This document shows, piece by piece, positions 15,810 through 23,780 of a stretch of 64,000 bases of DNA. This DNA comes from Mucilaginibacter galii (GTDB lineage: Bacteria > Bacteroidota > Bacteroidia > Sphingobacteriales > Sphingobacteriaceae). The notes beneath the pieces were generated by a model that did not search any database, was not told the DNA's origin, and saw nothing but the letters and a program-made list of their open reading frames with translations. A program made the position numbers and the translations under genes. The number at the start of each line of letters is the position of its first letter. Position 1 is the first letter of the stretch. The DNA lies in the NCBI RefSeq assembly GCF_014635825.1, contig NZ_BMDO01000001.1, forward strand, positions 744,001 to 808,000. Direction: 5' to 3'.

Positions 15810-16658
15810 TTAAGCTGTTATATCAGTAGAAGTGGTTAAGTGCTTCCAGTTTTCAAGATCGGTTTTAACGGCGTCAATCTTGTCGTAGGCAATACCATAA
15901 GCATCGCTGCCTAAAAACAAATGCACCGGAGGATTTGGGGTCGAAGCTACTTCGATCAATACATCAGCGGCTTTATCAGGATCGCCCGGTTGCTGTCCGT
16001 TCATTTGCTCGTTATGAAACTGCTGCGACTGGCGAACAGACTCATATTCGGCGATCTCATTTTCAGGATTACCTACTGAGCCAGAGCTCAAAAATTCGGT
16101 CCGGAAGTAACCTGGAGACACTACGGTAGCAGTTATCCCAAAATCTTTAACCTCGGCTGCTAACGATTCGGTAAAGCCATGCACAGCAAACTTAGTTGCG
16201 CAATAGATACCAAAGCCAGGGTAGCTACCAGTAAAACCACCAATAGATGATACGTTATAAATATGACCAGATTTTTGCGCTCTAAGATGAGGCATAGCAT
16301 AGCGAATAACATTCAGCGACCCAAACACATTGATATCAAAGTTTTCGCGTGCTTCGGCATCGGTCAGTTCTTCCAAACTTCCAATTAAGCCATAACCCGC
16401 ATTGTTCACCACAACATCTATTTGGCCAAAGCGGCTCACTGTTTCGTTAATAGCTACGCTCACGCTATCTTCCGATTTGAGGTTCACGGTTAATGGCAGA
16501 AAAACGTCAGCAACATTATTTATAGCAGCGCGCAAATCATCTGCATTGCGGGAAGTAGCAGCTACTTTGAAACCTTGCGCTAATAACTTTTTAACCAGGC
16601 TCAAACCTAAACCTTTAGAGGCACCAGTAACGAACCATACTTTATCTTGTGTTTTCAT
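15810..16658 (-). CDS. Short-chain dehydrogenase/reductase (282 aa)
   Basis: A classical SDR oxidoreductase that uses NAD(P)H. The cofactor motif TGASKGLG is at residues 11-18, NNAG at 85-88, the catalytic Ser is at 138, and Tyr 152 and Lys 156 lie in IYCATKFAVHG. Arg/Asn after the second strand (TSRNADDL) suggests NADP preference. The C-terminus after residue 190 is the substrate-binding part. It is closely similar to the next gene upstream (16686), 27 bases away in the same direction, so the pair is a tandem duplication in one operon. The substrate is unknown. Confidence 0.9.
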   Translation of the reverse strand: MKTQDKVWFVTGASKGLGLSLVKKLLAQGFKVAATSRNADDLRAAINNVADVFLPLTVNLKSEDSVSVAINETVSRFGQIDVVVNNAGYGLIGSLEELTDAEARENFDINVFGSLNVIRYAMPHLRAQKSGHIYNVSSIGGFTGSYPGFGIYCATKFAVHGFTESLAAEVKDFGITATVVSPGYFRTEFLSSGSVGNPENEIAEYESVRQSQQFHNEQMNGQQPGDPDKAADVLIEVASTPNPPVHLFLGSDAYGIAYDKIDAVKTDLENWKHLTTSTDITA

Positions 16659-16685
16659 AATATTAAATATTGATTTATAGAAAGA

Positions 16686-17525
16686 TTAGCCATGATAGGC
16701 CATAGATTTAGAAAGTTCCTCGCTAAGTCTGAATTCATTTTCGAGATAGTCGAGTTTGCGCATAGCACGCTCATAAGCATCGCTACCCAGCAGCAGGTAA
16801 AGCGGTGGATTTTCTTCATACGCCAGCTGGATCATAGCTGATGCTGCCTTTTCTGGGTCGCCTGCCTGCTGACCATCCATTTGCAAATAACGGGCATGAT
16901 TGTCGCGCACTTTGCGGTACTCTGCAATAGGATTACTGGTCATAACCACCGATTCTGCATTTAAAAAGTTTGTGCGGAACGCTCCGGGTGCTACCACCGT
17001 AACCTTAATACCAAAAGAACGCACGTCCTCAGCCAGCACTTCAGAAAGGCCAATGACGGAAAATTTTGTGGCTGCGTAAATAGCCCAACCCGTAGCCGGC
17101 GCAATACCCGCTATAGAAGAAAGGTTGATAATATGCCCCGATTGTTGCATACGGAGGTAAGGCATGGCCTTGCGTATAACATTGAGCGTACCAAACACAT
17201 TGATGTCAAAACTGGAACGTGTTTCCTGATCGGTAAGTTCTTCAATACTACCTCCAATACCGTAACCGGCGTTGTTAACTACTACATCTATACGGCCAAA
17301 TATTTCATGCGTGGCCTGCAATGCATCGCTTACACTTGCCTCATTATCGAGGTTTACCTGCAGTGGTAATAAATTGCCTGAATGGGCACCAACCGCTGCT
17401 TTAAGCTCTTCTATATTTCTTGAAGTTGCGGCTACCAGTTGCCCCAGGGCTAATAACTGTTTTACAAGGCTGAGTCCAAATCCTTTAGAAGTGCCTGTTA
17501 CAAACCATACTTTAATTGCTTTCAT
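16686..17525 (-). CDS. Short-chain dehydrogenase/reductase (279 aa)
   Basis: The paralogue of the preceding SDR. It has TGTSKGFG (residues 10-17), NNAG (84-87), the catalytic Ser 137 and Tyr 150/Lys 154 in IYAATKFSVIG. I choose the ATG at 17525 (MKAIKVWFVTG), which aligns with the neighbour; a longer frame starting at 17579 adds 18 residues not found in the family. The first gene of a likely operon, it lies 226 bases downstream of an AraC-type regulator gene on the same strand. That arrangement suggests, but does not prove, that the regulator controls the SDR pair. Confidence 0.9.
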   Translation of the reverse strand: MKAIKVWFVTGTSKGFGLSLVKQLLALGQLVAATSRNIEELKAAVGAHSGNLLPLQVNLDNEASVSDALQATHEIFGRIDVVVNNAGYGIGGSIEELTDQETRSSFDINVFGTLNVIRKAMPYLRMQQSGHIINLSSIAGIAPATGWAIYAATKFSVIGLSEVLAEDVRSFGIKVTVVAPGAFRTNFLNAESVVMTSNPIAEYRKVRDNHARYLQMDGQQAGDPEKAASAMIQLAYEENPPLYLLLGSDAYERAMRKLDYLENEFRLSEELSKSMAYHG

Positions 17526-17751
17526 AATAAGTATTTTAATAACACAAAAATACGGCGCCATAAGCGCCACCGTTTGCATAATTCAATTCAATAATTGCAA
17601 AATTCAAACAGCCCATGAAGTAATTTCAGGTAAGCAATAAATAAGGTAAACGCACAACACCGCCATCAATCACACCGACAACATAAGGCAAAGCCACTCA
17701 GCCCGATGTCGATACAAGAAAATTCACAAATAAACGAGAAACAGCTACTAC

Positions 17752-18663
17752 TTACGCAGCTACCCTGAACCTCGAAGGGGTGAATTGGGTTTGCTTTTTG
17801 AAGAAGTTATTGAAATGTGCAGGCTCTTCAAAGCCAAGGGAATAGCCAATTTCTGACACATTCCAGTCGGTGTGGCGGAGGAGGGATTTGGCTTCGGCTA
17901 CTATGCGGGCGGCAATAAGATCGGTGGTGGTTTTACCGGTGGTTTCTTTAATGGCGCGGTTGAGGTGGTTTACATGCACGGCCAGTTGCTCGGCAAAGTC
18001 TTTAGCAGAGCGCATAGTGAAGCGTTGCGAAGGCGACTCAATAGGGAACTGCCGCTCCAGCAACTCGGTAAACACGGCCGTAATACGCGATTTAGCATCC
18101 GGGTGCTGAAACAGGTTTTCGGTAGGCTGTGTTTTGAGGGCAAAATGCGTAACCTCGGTTACATAATTGCGCAACAAGTCATATTTAAAGGCATAATCTG
18201 AAGCTATTTCCTCCAGCATACGGTCAAAGATTTGGCTAACCTGCTGGTATTGACGCTCATTTAGAATATAAGCAGGCCTGCCGCCGGGCATATACATGGG
18301 CAAATCGTTTAATCCGCCGCGAATCCTGTCGGTAAAGAAAGATTTAGAGAAGATGCAAAAATACCCTTTACGAACGTCAGACAAGGTTTCGACCGTGTAG
18401 GGCACCTGCGGATTAAAAAAGATAAGCGTACAACCATCCACTTCAATGCTCTTATCGGCGTAATGGTAACGGTTATGCCCTTGTATCAGCGCTATTTTAT
18501 AATAATCGCGGCGATTGTAAGTAATTGGCTTGGCTCCCGGCAGGTAACAATCCTCGGTTTTAAACACATTGAAATGACCAATATCCCCCTGCAAATTGGC
18601 AGGCAAATAGTTGAACTTATGCTGGTAAAAATCTTCGAGTGTTTCGGGTTTACTCATGGCCAT
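17752..18663 (-). CDS. AraC family transcriptional regulator
   Basis: A 303-residue DNA-binding regulator. The N-terminal half is a cupin-like sensing domain (ALIQGHNRYHYADKSIEVDG). The C-terminal 100 residues form the two helix-turn-helix AraC domain (FAEQLAVHVNHLNRAIKETT, then WNVSEIGYSLGFEEPAHFNN and FFKKQTQFTPSRFR), all family consensus positions being present. Two ATG codons at 18663 and 18657 are possible starts. It precedes the two SDR genes in the same direction; members of this group commonly control adjacent oxidoreductases. The inducer is unknown. Confidence 0.9.
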   Translation of the reverse strand: MAMSKPETLEDFYQHKFNYLPANLQGDIGHFNVFKTEDCYLPGAKPITYNRRDYYKIALIQGHNRYHYADKSIEVDGCTLIFFNPQVPYTVETLSDVRKGYFCIFSKSFFTDRIRGGLNDLPMYMPGGRPAYILNERQYQQVSQIFDRMLEEIASDYAFKYDLLRNYVTEVTHFALKTQPTENLFQHPDAKSRITAVFTELLERQFPIESPSQRFTMRSAKDFAEQLAVHVNHLNRAIKETTGKTTTDLIAARIVAEAKSLLRHTDWNVSEIGYSLGFEEPAHFNNFFKKQTQFTPSRFRVAA

Positions 18664-18839
18664 CAATTTTGTTCATCAAAATTAGTGTAACGCTTGCATC
18701 AGCTATTTGCGAATATCAAACAATTGATTGCAAAATTCAAACATCGCCCTTGCTTTTTAAGGCAAATTAGCATTCATATCTCCTTAAAAATCCACCTAAT
18801 TATCCAAAAAACTTCATAAAACCTCAAAAAATTACATGG

Positions 18840-21386
18840 CTATTGGCCTGCCTGTAAACTAATGCTGCTTACGGCTACTTCTTCGTTCTTATCGAGCCAG
18901 GCAACTAACTGCACTTTAGACAGCTCTCGCAAATTGAAATTGTGCTTACCCTGCGCCTTAAACCATAAAGGCAAAAAGCCCGGGTATGGCCTGGGGAGCA
19001 GCAATTGTTCATCGGCCATAAAAGCATTTAGCGGTATAGTGTAAGTATTGTTCGTCGCACTAACTTCAACGGTGGCGGCAAAGGCAAAGCCATCGCGGTC
19101 AACCAGTATAACCTTGACCTTGGCTTGCCCTTTAGCGGTAGCATTAAAGGTAATGTCGTTGTAGGCCAATGCAGGTTCCAATTGATATTTGATTTTATCT
19201 TCTACAATAGTTTCAAAACCTACGGTTTGCTGCGTTTCGCTTTTATTGCTTAAAGTGGCCGCTAATGCCGATGTGCTACCCATGGTGGTATAGCCCAAAC
19301 GCGTGGCGCGCCAGTCTGGCACGTAAGCGTTCAGTTGCTGGCGGTCGGCCGTTGCCGAAAACAGCTCAATATTGGCGCGGGGCGTATTTACGTAGGTTTG
19401 CCAGTAGTCGTCGTGAGCGTAATCCCACCCAAACGGATCGCCCTCGTGGTTACCCGGGAAAGTATGATAGGTTTTGTTTTTACCGTAAACCATAATGCGG
19501 TATTGCAACAAACCCGGCGTAAGCAAAGTGGCGGGCACCGTTGCCCTGTAAGCCAAAGCACTGCTTCGCTGCATTTTTACCATACTGTAAACGCCGCTCA
19601 GGTTGTTCATTTGCACCATAACCGAATCGGTAGCGCCCACACCGGCTATCACTGTCTCTATAGTAAAAGGGATATTGGCTGCAACGTGGTTAAGTGGCGT
19701 ATGGATTAATTGGATGCCTTTATCTTCGGGCGCCGGCGCAACAAACTCTCGCAAGCCAAGGGTACTGTTAACGTTTACTTCTATACTCTTTGTGCCTTTT
19801 CTCTTTAACAAATAAGTTCCGGGACTAAGCGTTATGGTTTGGTTACTGGCCTTACTCCGGTAGTCATTCCCATTGTTAAGGCCGGTCACTTCAAAATCGC
19901 TTCCTAAACCGGGCAAGTTTATTTGCATAGCGTTGGCTTGCCATACCACCGCAGCCACCTGTTTTTGGGGCGATGCCTTGGCAAATGGATCGCTCAGGAT
20001 CATGGCATCGGGCATAATTTCCAAACGCCATTGTCCGCCGGCTAACCGGTCTAAAAAATAAGCACCGGTGCCTTTATAGTTTACCACGGGCGATGCTCCC
20101 ACCCCCGCTACGTGCATTAACCTGGTCGGGTTAACAGGTACATCGGTAGTGGTATTGGTGTAGTAGTAATATTTATCTGAATTTAGCTGACTTAGCTGTT
20201 GTTTGTAACTCACCTTGTACGCCCCAAAAACACTATCGGCCGGGTAGCCTGCGGCATTCAGATTGGTTATGTTTTCCTGGTGAAACACCTGTCCGGCTAT
20301 CATTAGGCCAATGGCTTTGGCCGGCGTGTAGGCCAGGTTAAGGTAATGGGTTTGATACTCGGTGTTTACATTGGCCGTGGCCATAGGGTCGTAAGCAAAC
20401 TGCGTAGCCCACTGAAAACCCGCCGCCCTAAAGCTTTTGGCCATCATGGGGTACATGACCGACTGCAAAACATCGCCTGCATCAAACTCATACACCATGC
20501 GGGCACGCTTGGCAAAAGATGGAATAGTATCATAGGGGAAAGTGTATTTAGCTACATTAGGCAAGCGGTTGCCCAGCTGGGTATGCCCGGCTACCAACCC
20601 CGTGGGGTACCATTGAAAGCTAAATCCGTCAGCATCAGAAGCCGATACAGCACCCGCGTACCGGGGCGATTCGCTGATGTTGTAAAATACGGGCTTGCTC
20701 CACCCAGTACTTTTCACGGCTTTGATCATCCGGTTAATGTAGGTAGTAGCCAGCGTTTGCGAACCGGTATGGTGTGGCTCGTTGTTAATTTCGGTAGCTA
20801 TAACCTGCGGATCGTCTTTATATGCCAGGCCGGTATAAGGGTTTACGTGTTTGAAAAATTGCTTCAAATAGTTTTCCTGCGCCTTAAAAGCTTCTTCTTT
20901 GGTAAGTGCGCCATCTTTACCATATTTATCCGAAAAGCTACCCGTTTTTTCATCGCGCTCGGGGTAGCCGTTGCCCCAAAACGCAATAGGGGTTATGACG
21001 ATATAAATGTGCCGCTTTTTAAGCTGTGCCACCAGGTAATCAAACAAACGCAGGTGTTCGTTATTCTTCAGGTTTCCGGTGGCATCGCTTATTTCGGTAT
21101 CCCACACGTGCACCCTAAAGGCATCCAACCCCAGGCGGGCCATATGGTAAACATCGTTATCTATAGCTTTTTCGGGGTTGATGTTTAACTTTTGATGAGA
21201 GCGGTAACCAAAGGCAAACGGCACGGTATAGTTCATCCCAAAAAAGAAAGCTTTTTGATTGCGGGCCGTCCAGCGCATGGCACCCTCTTGATCTACATAA
21301 ACAAGATTGCCTGCCTGCTTTTGGGCATAAGTAGTATTTAAACCAAATGCCACCAGCACAGCAGCAATTATAAAAAAGCGTTTCAT
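18840..21386 (-). CDS. Secreted GH5-like glycoside hydrolase, multidomain
   Basis: A large exported enzyme, probably acting on beta-linked polysaccharide such as mannan or glucan. A signal peptide (MKRFFIIAAVLVAFGLNTTYA) precedes a TIM-barrel region (about residues 30-400). The acid/base Glu lies in ATEINNEPHH (about residue 203) and the likely nucleophile in MVYEFDAGD (about residue 300), the clan A pattern. The C-terminal 400 residues contain beta-rich accessory domains (IQLIHTPLNHVAANIPF; SIELF-type strands). Two further ATG codons at 21395 and 21392 are alternative starts. The gene stands alone, with no SusC/SusD partners in view, so it is not part of an evident polysaccharide utilisation locus. 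Confidence 0.8.
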   Translation of the reverse strand: MKRFFIIAAVLVAFGLNTTYAQKQAGNLVYVDQEGAMRWTARNQKAFFFGMNYTVPFAFGYRSHQKLNINPEKAIDNDVYHMARLGLDAFRVHVWDTEISDATGNLKNNEHLRLFDYLVAQLKKRHIYIVITPIAFWGNGYPERDEKTGSFSDKYGKDGALTKEEAFKAQENYLKQFFKHVNPYTGLAYKDDPQVIATEINNEPHHTGSQTLATTYINRMIKAVKSTGWSKPVFYNISESPRYAGAVSASDADGFSFQWYPTGLVAGHTQLGNRLPNVAKYTFPYDTIPSFAKRARMVYEFDAGDVLQSVMYPMMAKSFRAAGFQWATQFAYDPMATANVNTEYQTHYLNLAYTPAKAIGLMIAGQVFHQENITNLNAAGYPADSVFGAYKVSYKQQLSQLNSDKYYYYTNTTTDVPVNPTRLMHVAGVGASPVVNYKGTGAYFLDRLAGGQWRLEIMPDAMILSDPFAKASPQKQVAAVVWQANAMQINLPGLGSDFEVTGLNNGNDYRSKASNQTITLSPGTYLLKRKGTKSIEVNVNSTLGLREFVAPAPEDKGIQLIHTPLNHVAANIPFTIETVIAGVGATDSVMVQMNNLSGVYSMVKMQRSSALAYRATVPATLLTPGLLQYRIMVYGKNKTYHTFPGNHEGDPFGWDYAHDDYWQTYVNTPRANIELFSATADRQQLNAYVPDWRATRLGYTTMGSTSALAATLSNKSETQQTVGFETIVEDKIKYQLEPALAYNDITFNATAKGQAKVKVILVDRDGFAFAATVEVSATNNTYTIPLNAFMADEQLLLPRPYPGFLPLWFKAQGKHNFNLRELSKVQLVAWLDKNEEVAVSSISLQAGQ

Positions 21387-21395
21387 AAACATCAT

Positions 21396-21846
21396 AGCTA
21401 ATATTCAGCGGCAAACCACACCACCCGGGCCTCAGTTCGTCGGGCTGCAAATATAGGGGCTTTATGCTTTTAACAGGGAGATTAACTTAAGGGGTGTATG
21501 GTTAGTAAGATGGGATTGCATTTCACCTTACTATAAATGAAAAGCACTATTAATCATGTCATGCTGAACCCGTCGAAGACCTAACCAAGCGGCGAATGCT
21601 TCGACAAGCTCAGCATGACATGCGGGTATGTTAAGGATAGTTACCACTTGTCAGTCTGAGCCCGTCGAAGACTTAGCAAAGCGGCGAATGCTTCAATAAC
21701 TTCCGCATGACAGGTGGTAAAATGCGTATTTGCTTGTTAGGTGCTGTATGCCTACATTTGGTACAAACCATATCACACCATAGTTCAAGTGTTTCGCCTC
21801 AAAACCGTCGCTAAAAACTAACTTGAGCGCTTAAGCTGCACTAATC
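21396..21846. other. Divergent gap with repeats
   Basis: A 451-base gap between the glycosidase gene and the glycine-rich-domain gene. It holds two family 1 palindromes (21558-21620 and 21649-21712), which begin 91 bases apart, the same period as the array at 23 kb. No gene is seen. Confidence 0.7.
21558..21712. repeat. Two palindromic repeats of family 1
   Basis: Copies at 21558-21620 and 21649-21712 with the arms and the ACCTAACCAAGCGGCGAATG-type loop of family 1; the second copy has a degenerate right arm. Confidence 0.85.
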
Positions 21847-22653
21847 ATGACACCCGGAGAACAAACGCTTTGGCATAAGATCAAAAACTTTAATTTGGAT
21901 GATGACCAAAGCAGCTTCACGTTTTCGGCCAGGCTGGCCCGCGAAAACGGGTGGACGGCCGAATACACCGCCCGGGTAATTGAAGAATACAAAAAGTTTA
22001 TTTTCCTGTGCTGGCTATCGCCAAACGGTGTAACCCCTTCAGATGCGGTTGACCAAGCCTGGCATCTGCACCTTACCTATACCAAATCTTACTGGGTAGA
22101 TCTTTGTCAGAACATTCTTCAAAAAGAAATTCATCACAACCCTACCAAAGGCGGCGAACACGAAGCTTCGAAGTTTGATGATTATTACACGGACTCGTTA
22201 AGACTCTATACCAAGATATTTGTAACCGAACCACCGGCAGATATTTGGCCCGATAACGAAACCCGGTTTTCGGACATTAATTTTCAGCGGGTTAACATGG
22301 GCAAGTACGTTTTAGTTAAGGGATGGGTCATTACCGCACTTAAAATCATAGCGTTTGCCCTTTTCTTCGTATTGGCAATCGCTTGTCTTCCCTTTATAAT
22401 GGACAACGCGGATGTACTGAAAACACCGTTTATGTTTATATTATTCTTTGCAGTGGTAGGATACATTGCTTATAATAATAAACACACGAACAACCAGAGT
22501 GATAACGGAGGCTGCGGCGGAGGAGGTGGCGGCTGCAGTACCGATTCGAGCCACGGGCACGGTGGTGACGGACATGGCGGGCATGGTTGCAGCAGCGGCT
22601 GTTCGGGCTGTTCAGGTTCGGGGTGCAGTGGTTGCGGCGGCGGCGGGGATTGA
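21847..22653 (+). CDS. Glycine-rich-domain (GRDP-like) membrane protein with Gly/Cys tail
   Basis: A 268-residue protein. Residues about 10-120 resemble the GRDP-like domain, with the core VDQAWHLHLTYTKSYW near residues 68-83. Two membrane helices follow (about 157-185 and 190-208). The last 50 residues are almost only Gly, Cys, Ser and His (for example GCGGGGGGCS). A similar tail ends the TIGR04222-type membrane proteins. The role is unknown; the Cys/His-rich tail could bind metal. It is a single gene and ends 54 bases before a family 1 repeat arm. Confidence 0.65.
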   Translation: MTPGEQTLWHKIKNFNLDDDQSSFTFSARLARENGWTAEYTARVIEEYKKFIFLCWLSPNGVTPSDAVDQAWHLHLTYTKSYWVDLCQNILQKEIHHNPTKGGEHEASKFDDYYTDSLRLYTKIFVTEPPADIWPDNETRFSDINFQRVNMGKYVLVKGWVITALKIIAFALFFVLAIACLPFIMDNADVLKTPFMFILFFAVVGYIAYNNKHTNNQSDNGGCGGGGGGCSTDSSHGHGGDGHGGHGCSSGCSGCSGSGCSGCGGGGD

Positions 22654-22706
22654 CAATATGGCTAAGCTAATTCGCTTTCGGGCAGCAAAATTCCAGGCGG
22701 CGAATG

Positions 22707-22728
22707 CTTCGACAAGCTCAGCATGACA
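22707..22728. repeat. Isolated right arm of family 1 repeat
   Basis: Only the right half of the palindrome (GGCGGCGAATG then CTTCGACAAGCTCAGCATGA) is present; the left arm is missing. It lies just before the unit containing the GIY-YIG gene. Confidence 0.75.
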
Positions 22729-22754
22729 GGCGGTAAAGGCAAAGTAGCACCCAG

Positions 22755-23124
22755 TGTCAGTGTGAGCACGTCGAAGACCTAATTAAGAAGAATTTTATTA
22801 ACATGAAGCAGTATTTCGTTTATATCCTACTATGTCGGGATAACTCATATTACTAATAATATGGAACGGCGTTTTGAAGAACATCAAAGCGGGTTAAATC
22901 CCGAATGTTATACTTACACGAGAAGGCCGCTTCTATTAGTTTACCATGAAAGGTTTCCAGATGTTCATCAAGCAATAGCTTTTGAAAAACAAGTGAAAGG
23001 CTGGCGCAGAGCAAAAAAAGAAGCTTTGATTAACGGTGAATGGCATTTATTACCTGAACTATCAAGAACAGCCAAGTAGTAGTTAATTGCAAGCGGCGAA
23101 TGCTTCGACAAGCTCAGCATGACA
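22755..23124 (+). mobile_element. Candidate mobile unit: GIY-YIG gene between family 1 repeat arms
   Basis: A 370-bp unit. The left end (22755-22776, TGTCAGTGTGAGCACGTCGA...) and right end (23103-23124, CTTCGACAAGCTCAGCATGA...) are the two arms of the family 1 palindrome, here separated by a nuclease gene instead of the usual 20-base loop. The first bases inside (ACCTAA) and the last (CAAGCGGCGAATG) equal the two halves of that loop. The simplest reading is that the short repeats are deleted derivatives of this larger unit. No transposase of known type and no clear target duplication are seen, so the mobility is inferred. Confidence 0.55.
22803..23079 (+). pseudogene. GIY-YIG nuclease, frameshifted
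   Basis: A small GIY-YIG endonuclease-like protein of about 95 residues, split by a frameshift. The first frame from ATG 22803 reads MKQYFVYILLCRDNSYY and then stops. The second frame from 22861 reads MERRFEEHQSGLNPECYTYT, FEKQVKGWRRAKKEALI and WHLLPELS. Family members have TGITNN between the parts. The bases TATTACTAATAAT fit an 11-bp deletion between two ATTAC repeats, which restores the frame when added back (23 codons). The deletion removes the second half of the catalytic YVYIL-YTGIT pair, so the product should be inactive. Confidence 0.8.
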
Positions 23125-23152
23125 AGTGTTTATGTTAAGGATAGTCACCACT

Positions 23153-23670
23153 TGTCAGTCTGAGCCCGTCGAAGACCTAACCAAGCGGCGAATGCTTCGA
23201 CGAGCTCAGCATGAACTGTGTGTATGTTAAGGATAGTCACCACTTGTTAGTCTGAGCCCGTCGAAGACCTAACCAAACGGCGAATGCTTCGACAAGCTCA
23301 GCATGAAAGGTTGTGACGAGAAGACAAGCACCCGCTGTCAGTCTGAGCCCGTCGAAGACTTAACCAAACGGCGAATGCTTCGACAAGCTCAGCATGACAG
23401 GTTCTAATGAAGAAGATAAGCACCCGCTGTCAGGAGCTTGTCGAAGACTTAACCAAGCGGCGAATGCTTCAACAAGCTCAGCATGACAGGTTCTAATGAA
23501 GAAGATAAGTACCCGCTGTCAGTCTGAGTACGTCGAAGACTTAGCAAAGCGGCGAATGATTCGACAAGCTCAGCATGACAGATGGTGATGAGAAGACAAG
23601 CAGCCGTGTTAGTCTGAGCCCGTCGAAGACTTAACCAAGCGGCGAATGTTTCGACAAGCTCAACATGACA
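23153..23670. repeat. Array of six family 1 palindromes, period about 91 bp
   Basis: Copies begin at 23153, 23245, 23336, 23428, 23517 and 23607. Each is about 64 bp with arms TGTCAGTCTGAGCCCGTCGA and CTTCGACAAGCTCAGCATGA. They are separated by about 27 bp of partly conserved spacer (GGTTCTAATGAAGAAGATAA type). The fixed period and related spacers point to tandem amplification of one copy plus its flank, not independent insertions. The gap 23080-23780 between the GIY-YIG remnant and pta holds no other gene. Confidence 0.85.
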
Positions 23671-23712
23671 GGTGGCGTCATATGCCATCTGCATGAACAC
23701 AAACAAATCAAC

Positions 23713-23742
23713 TTGCAACAGAACTATTAGCCTTTATATTTG
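23713..23742 (+). promoter_or_regulatory. Promoter of pta
   Basis: TTG at 23713-23715 and TATATTTG at 23735-23742, separated by 19 bases, match the Bacteroidetes sigma-ABfr consensus well. The start codon of pta is 39 bases downstream. Confidence 0.7.
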
Positions 23743-23780
23743 TCGGTAAGCTGTTGCTGTAATCAAAATTCTACCTGCAC

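Noticed and set aside
20346..21188. 280-codon open frame on the plus strand
   Set aside because: It is antisense to the GH5-like glycosidase, whose protein has full domain and signal features; the reverse reading has no recognisable motifs.
22466..22726. 86-codon plus-strand frame rich in Ala and Val
   Set aside because: A shifted reading of the Gly/Cys-rich tail of the gene at 21847 running into a repeat.
23153..23670. CRISPR array
   Set aside because: The units are about 64-bp imperfect palindromes with related, not unique, spacers of about 27 bp; copies are scattered across the window and there are no cas genes.
23449..23718. 89-codon open frame on the minus strand
   Set aside because: It is made of translated family 1 repeats (LVET-F, SLRRAQT repeats) and has no independent coding signal.
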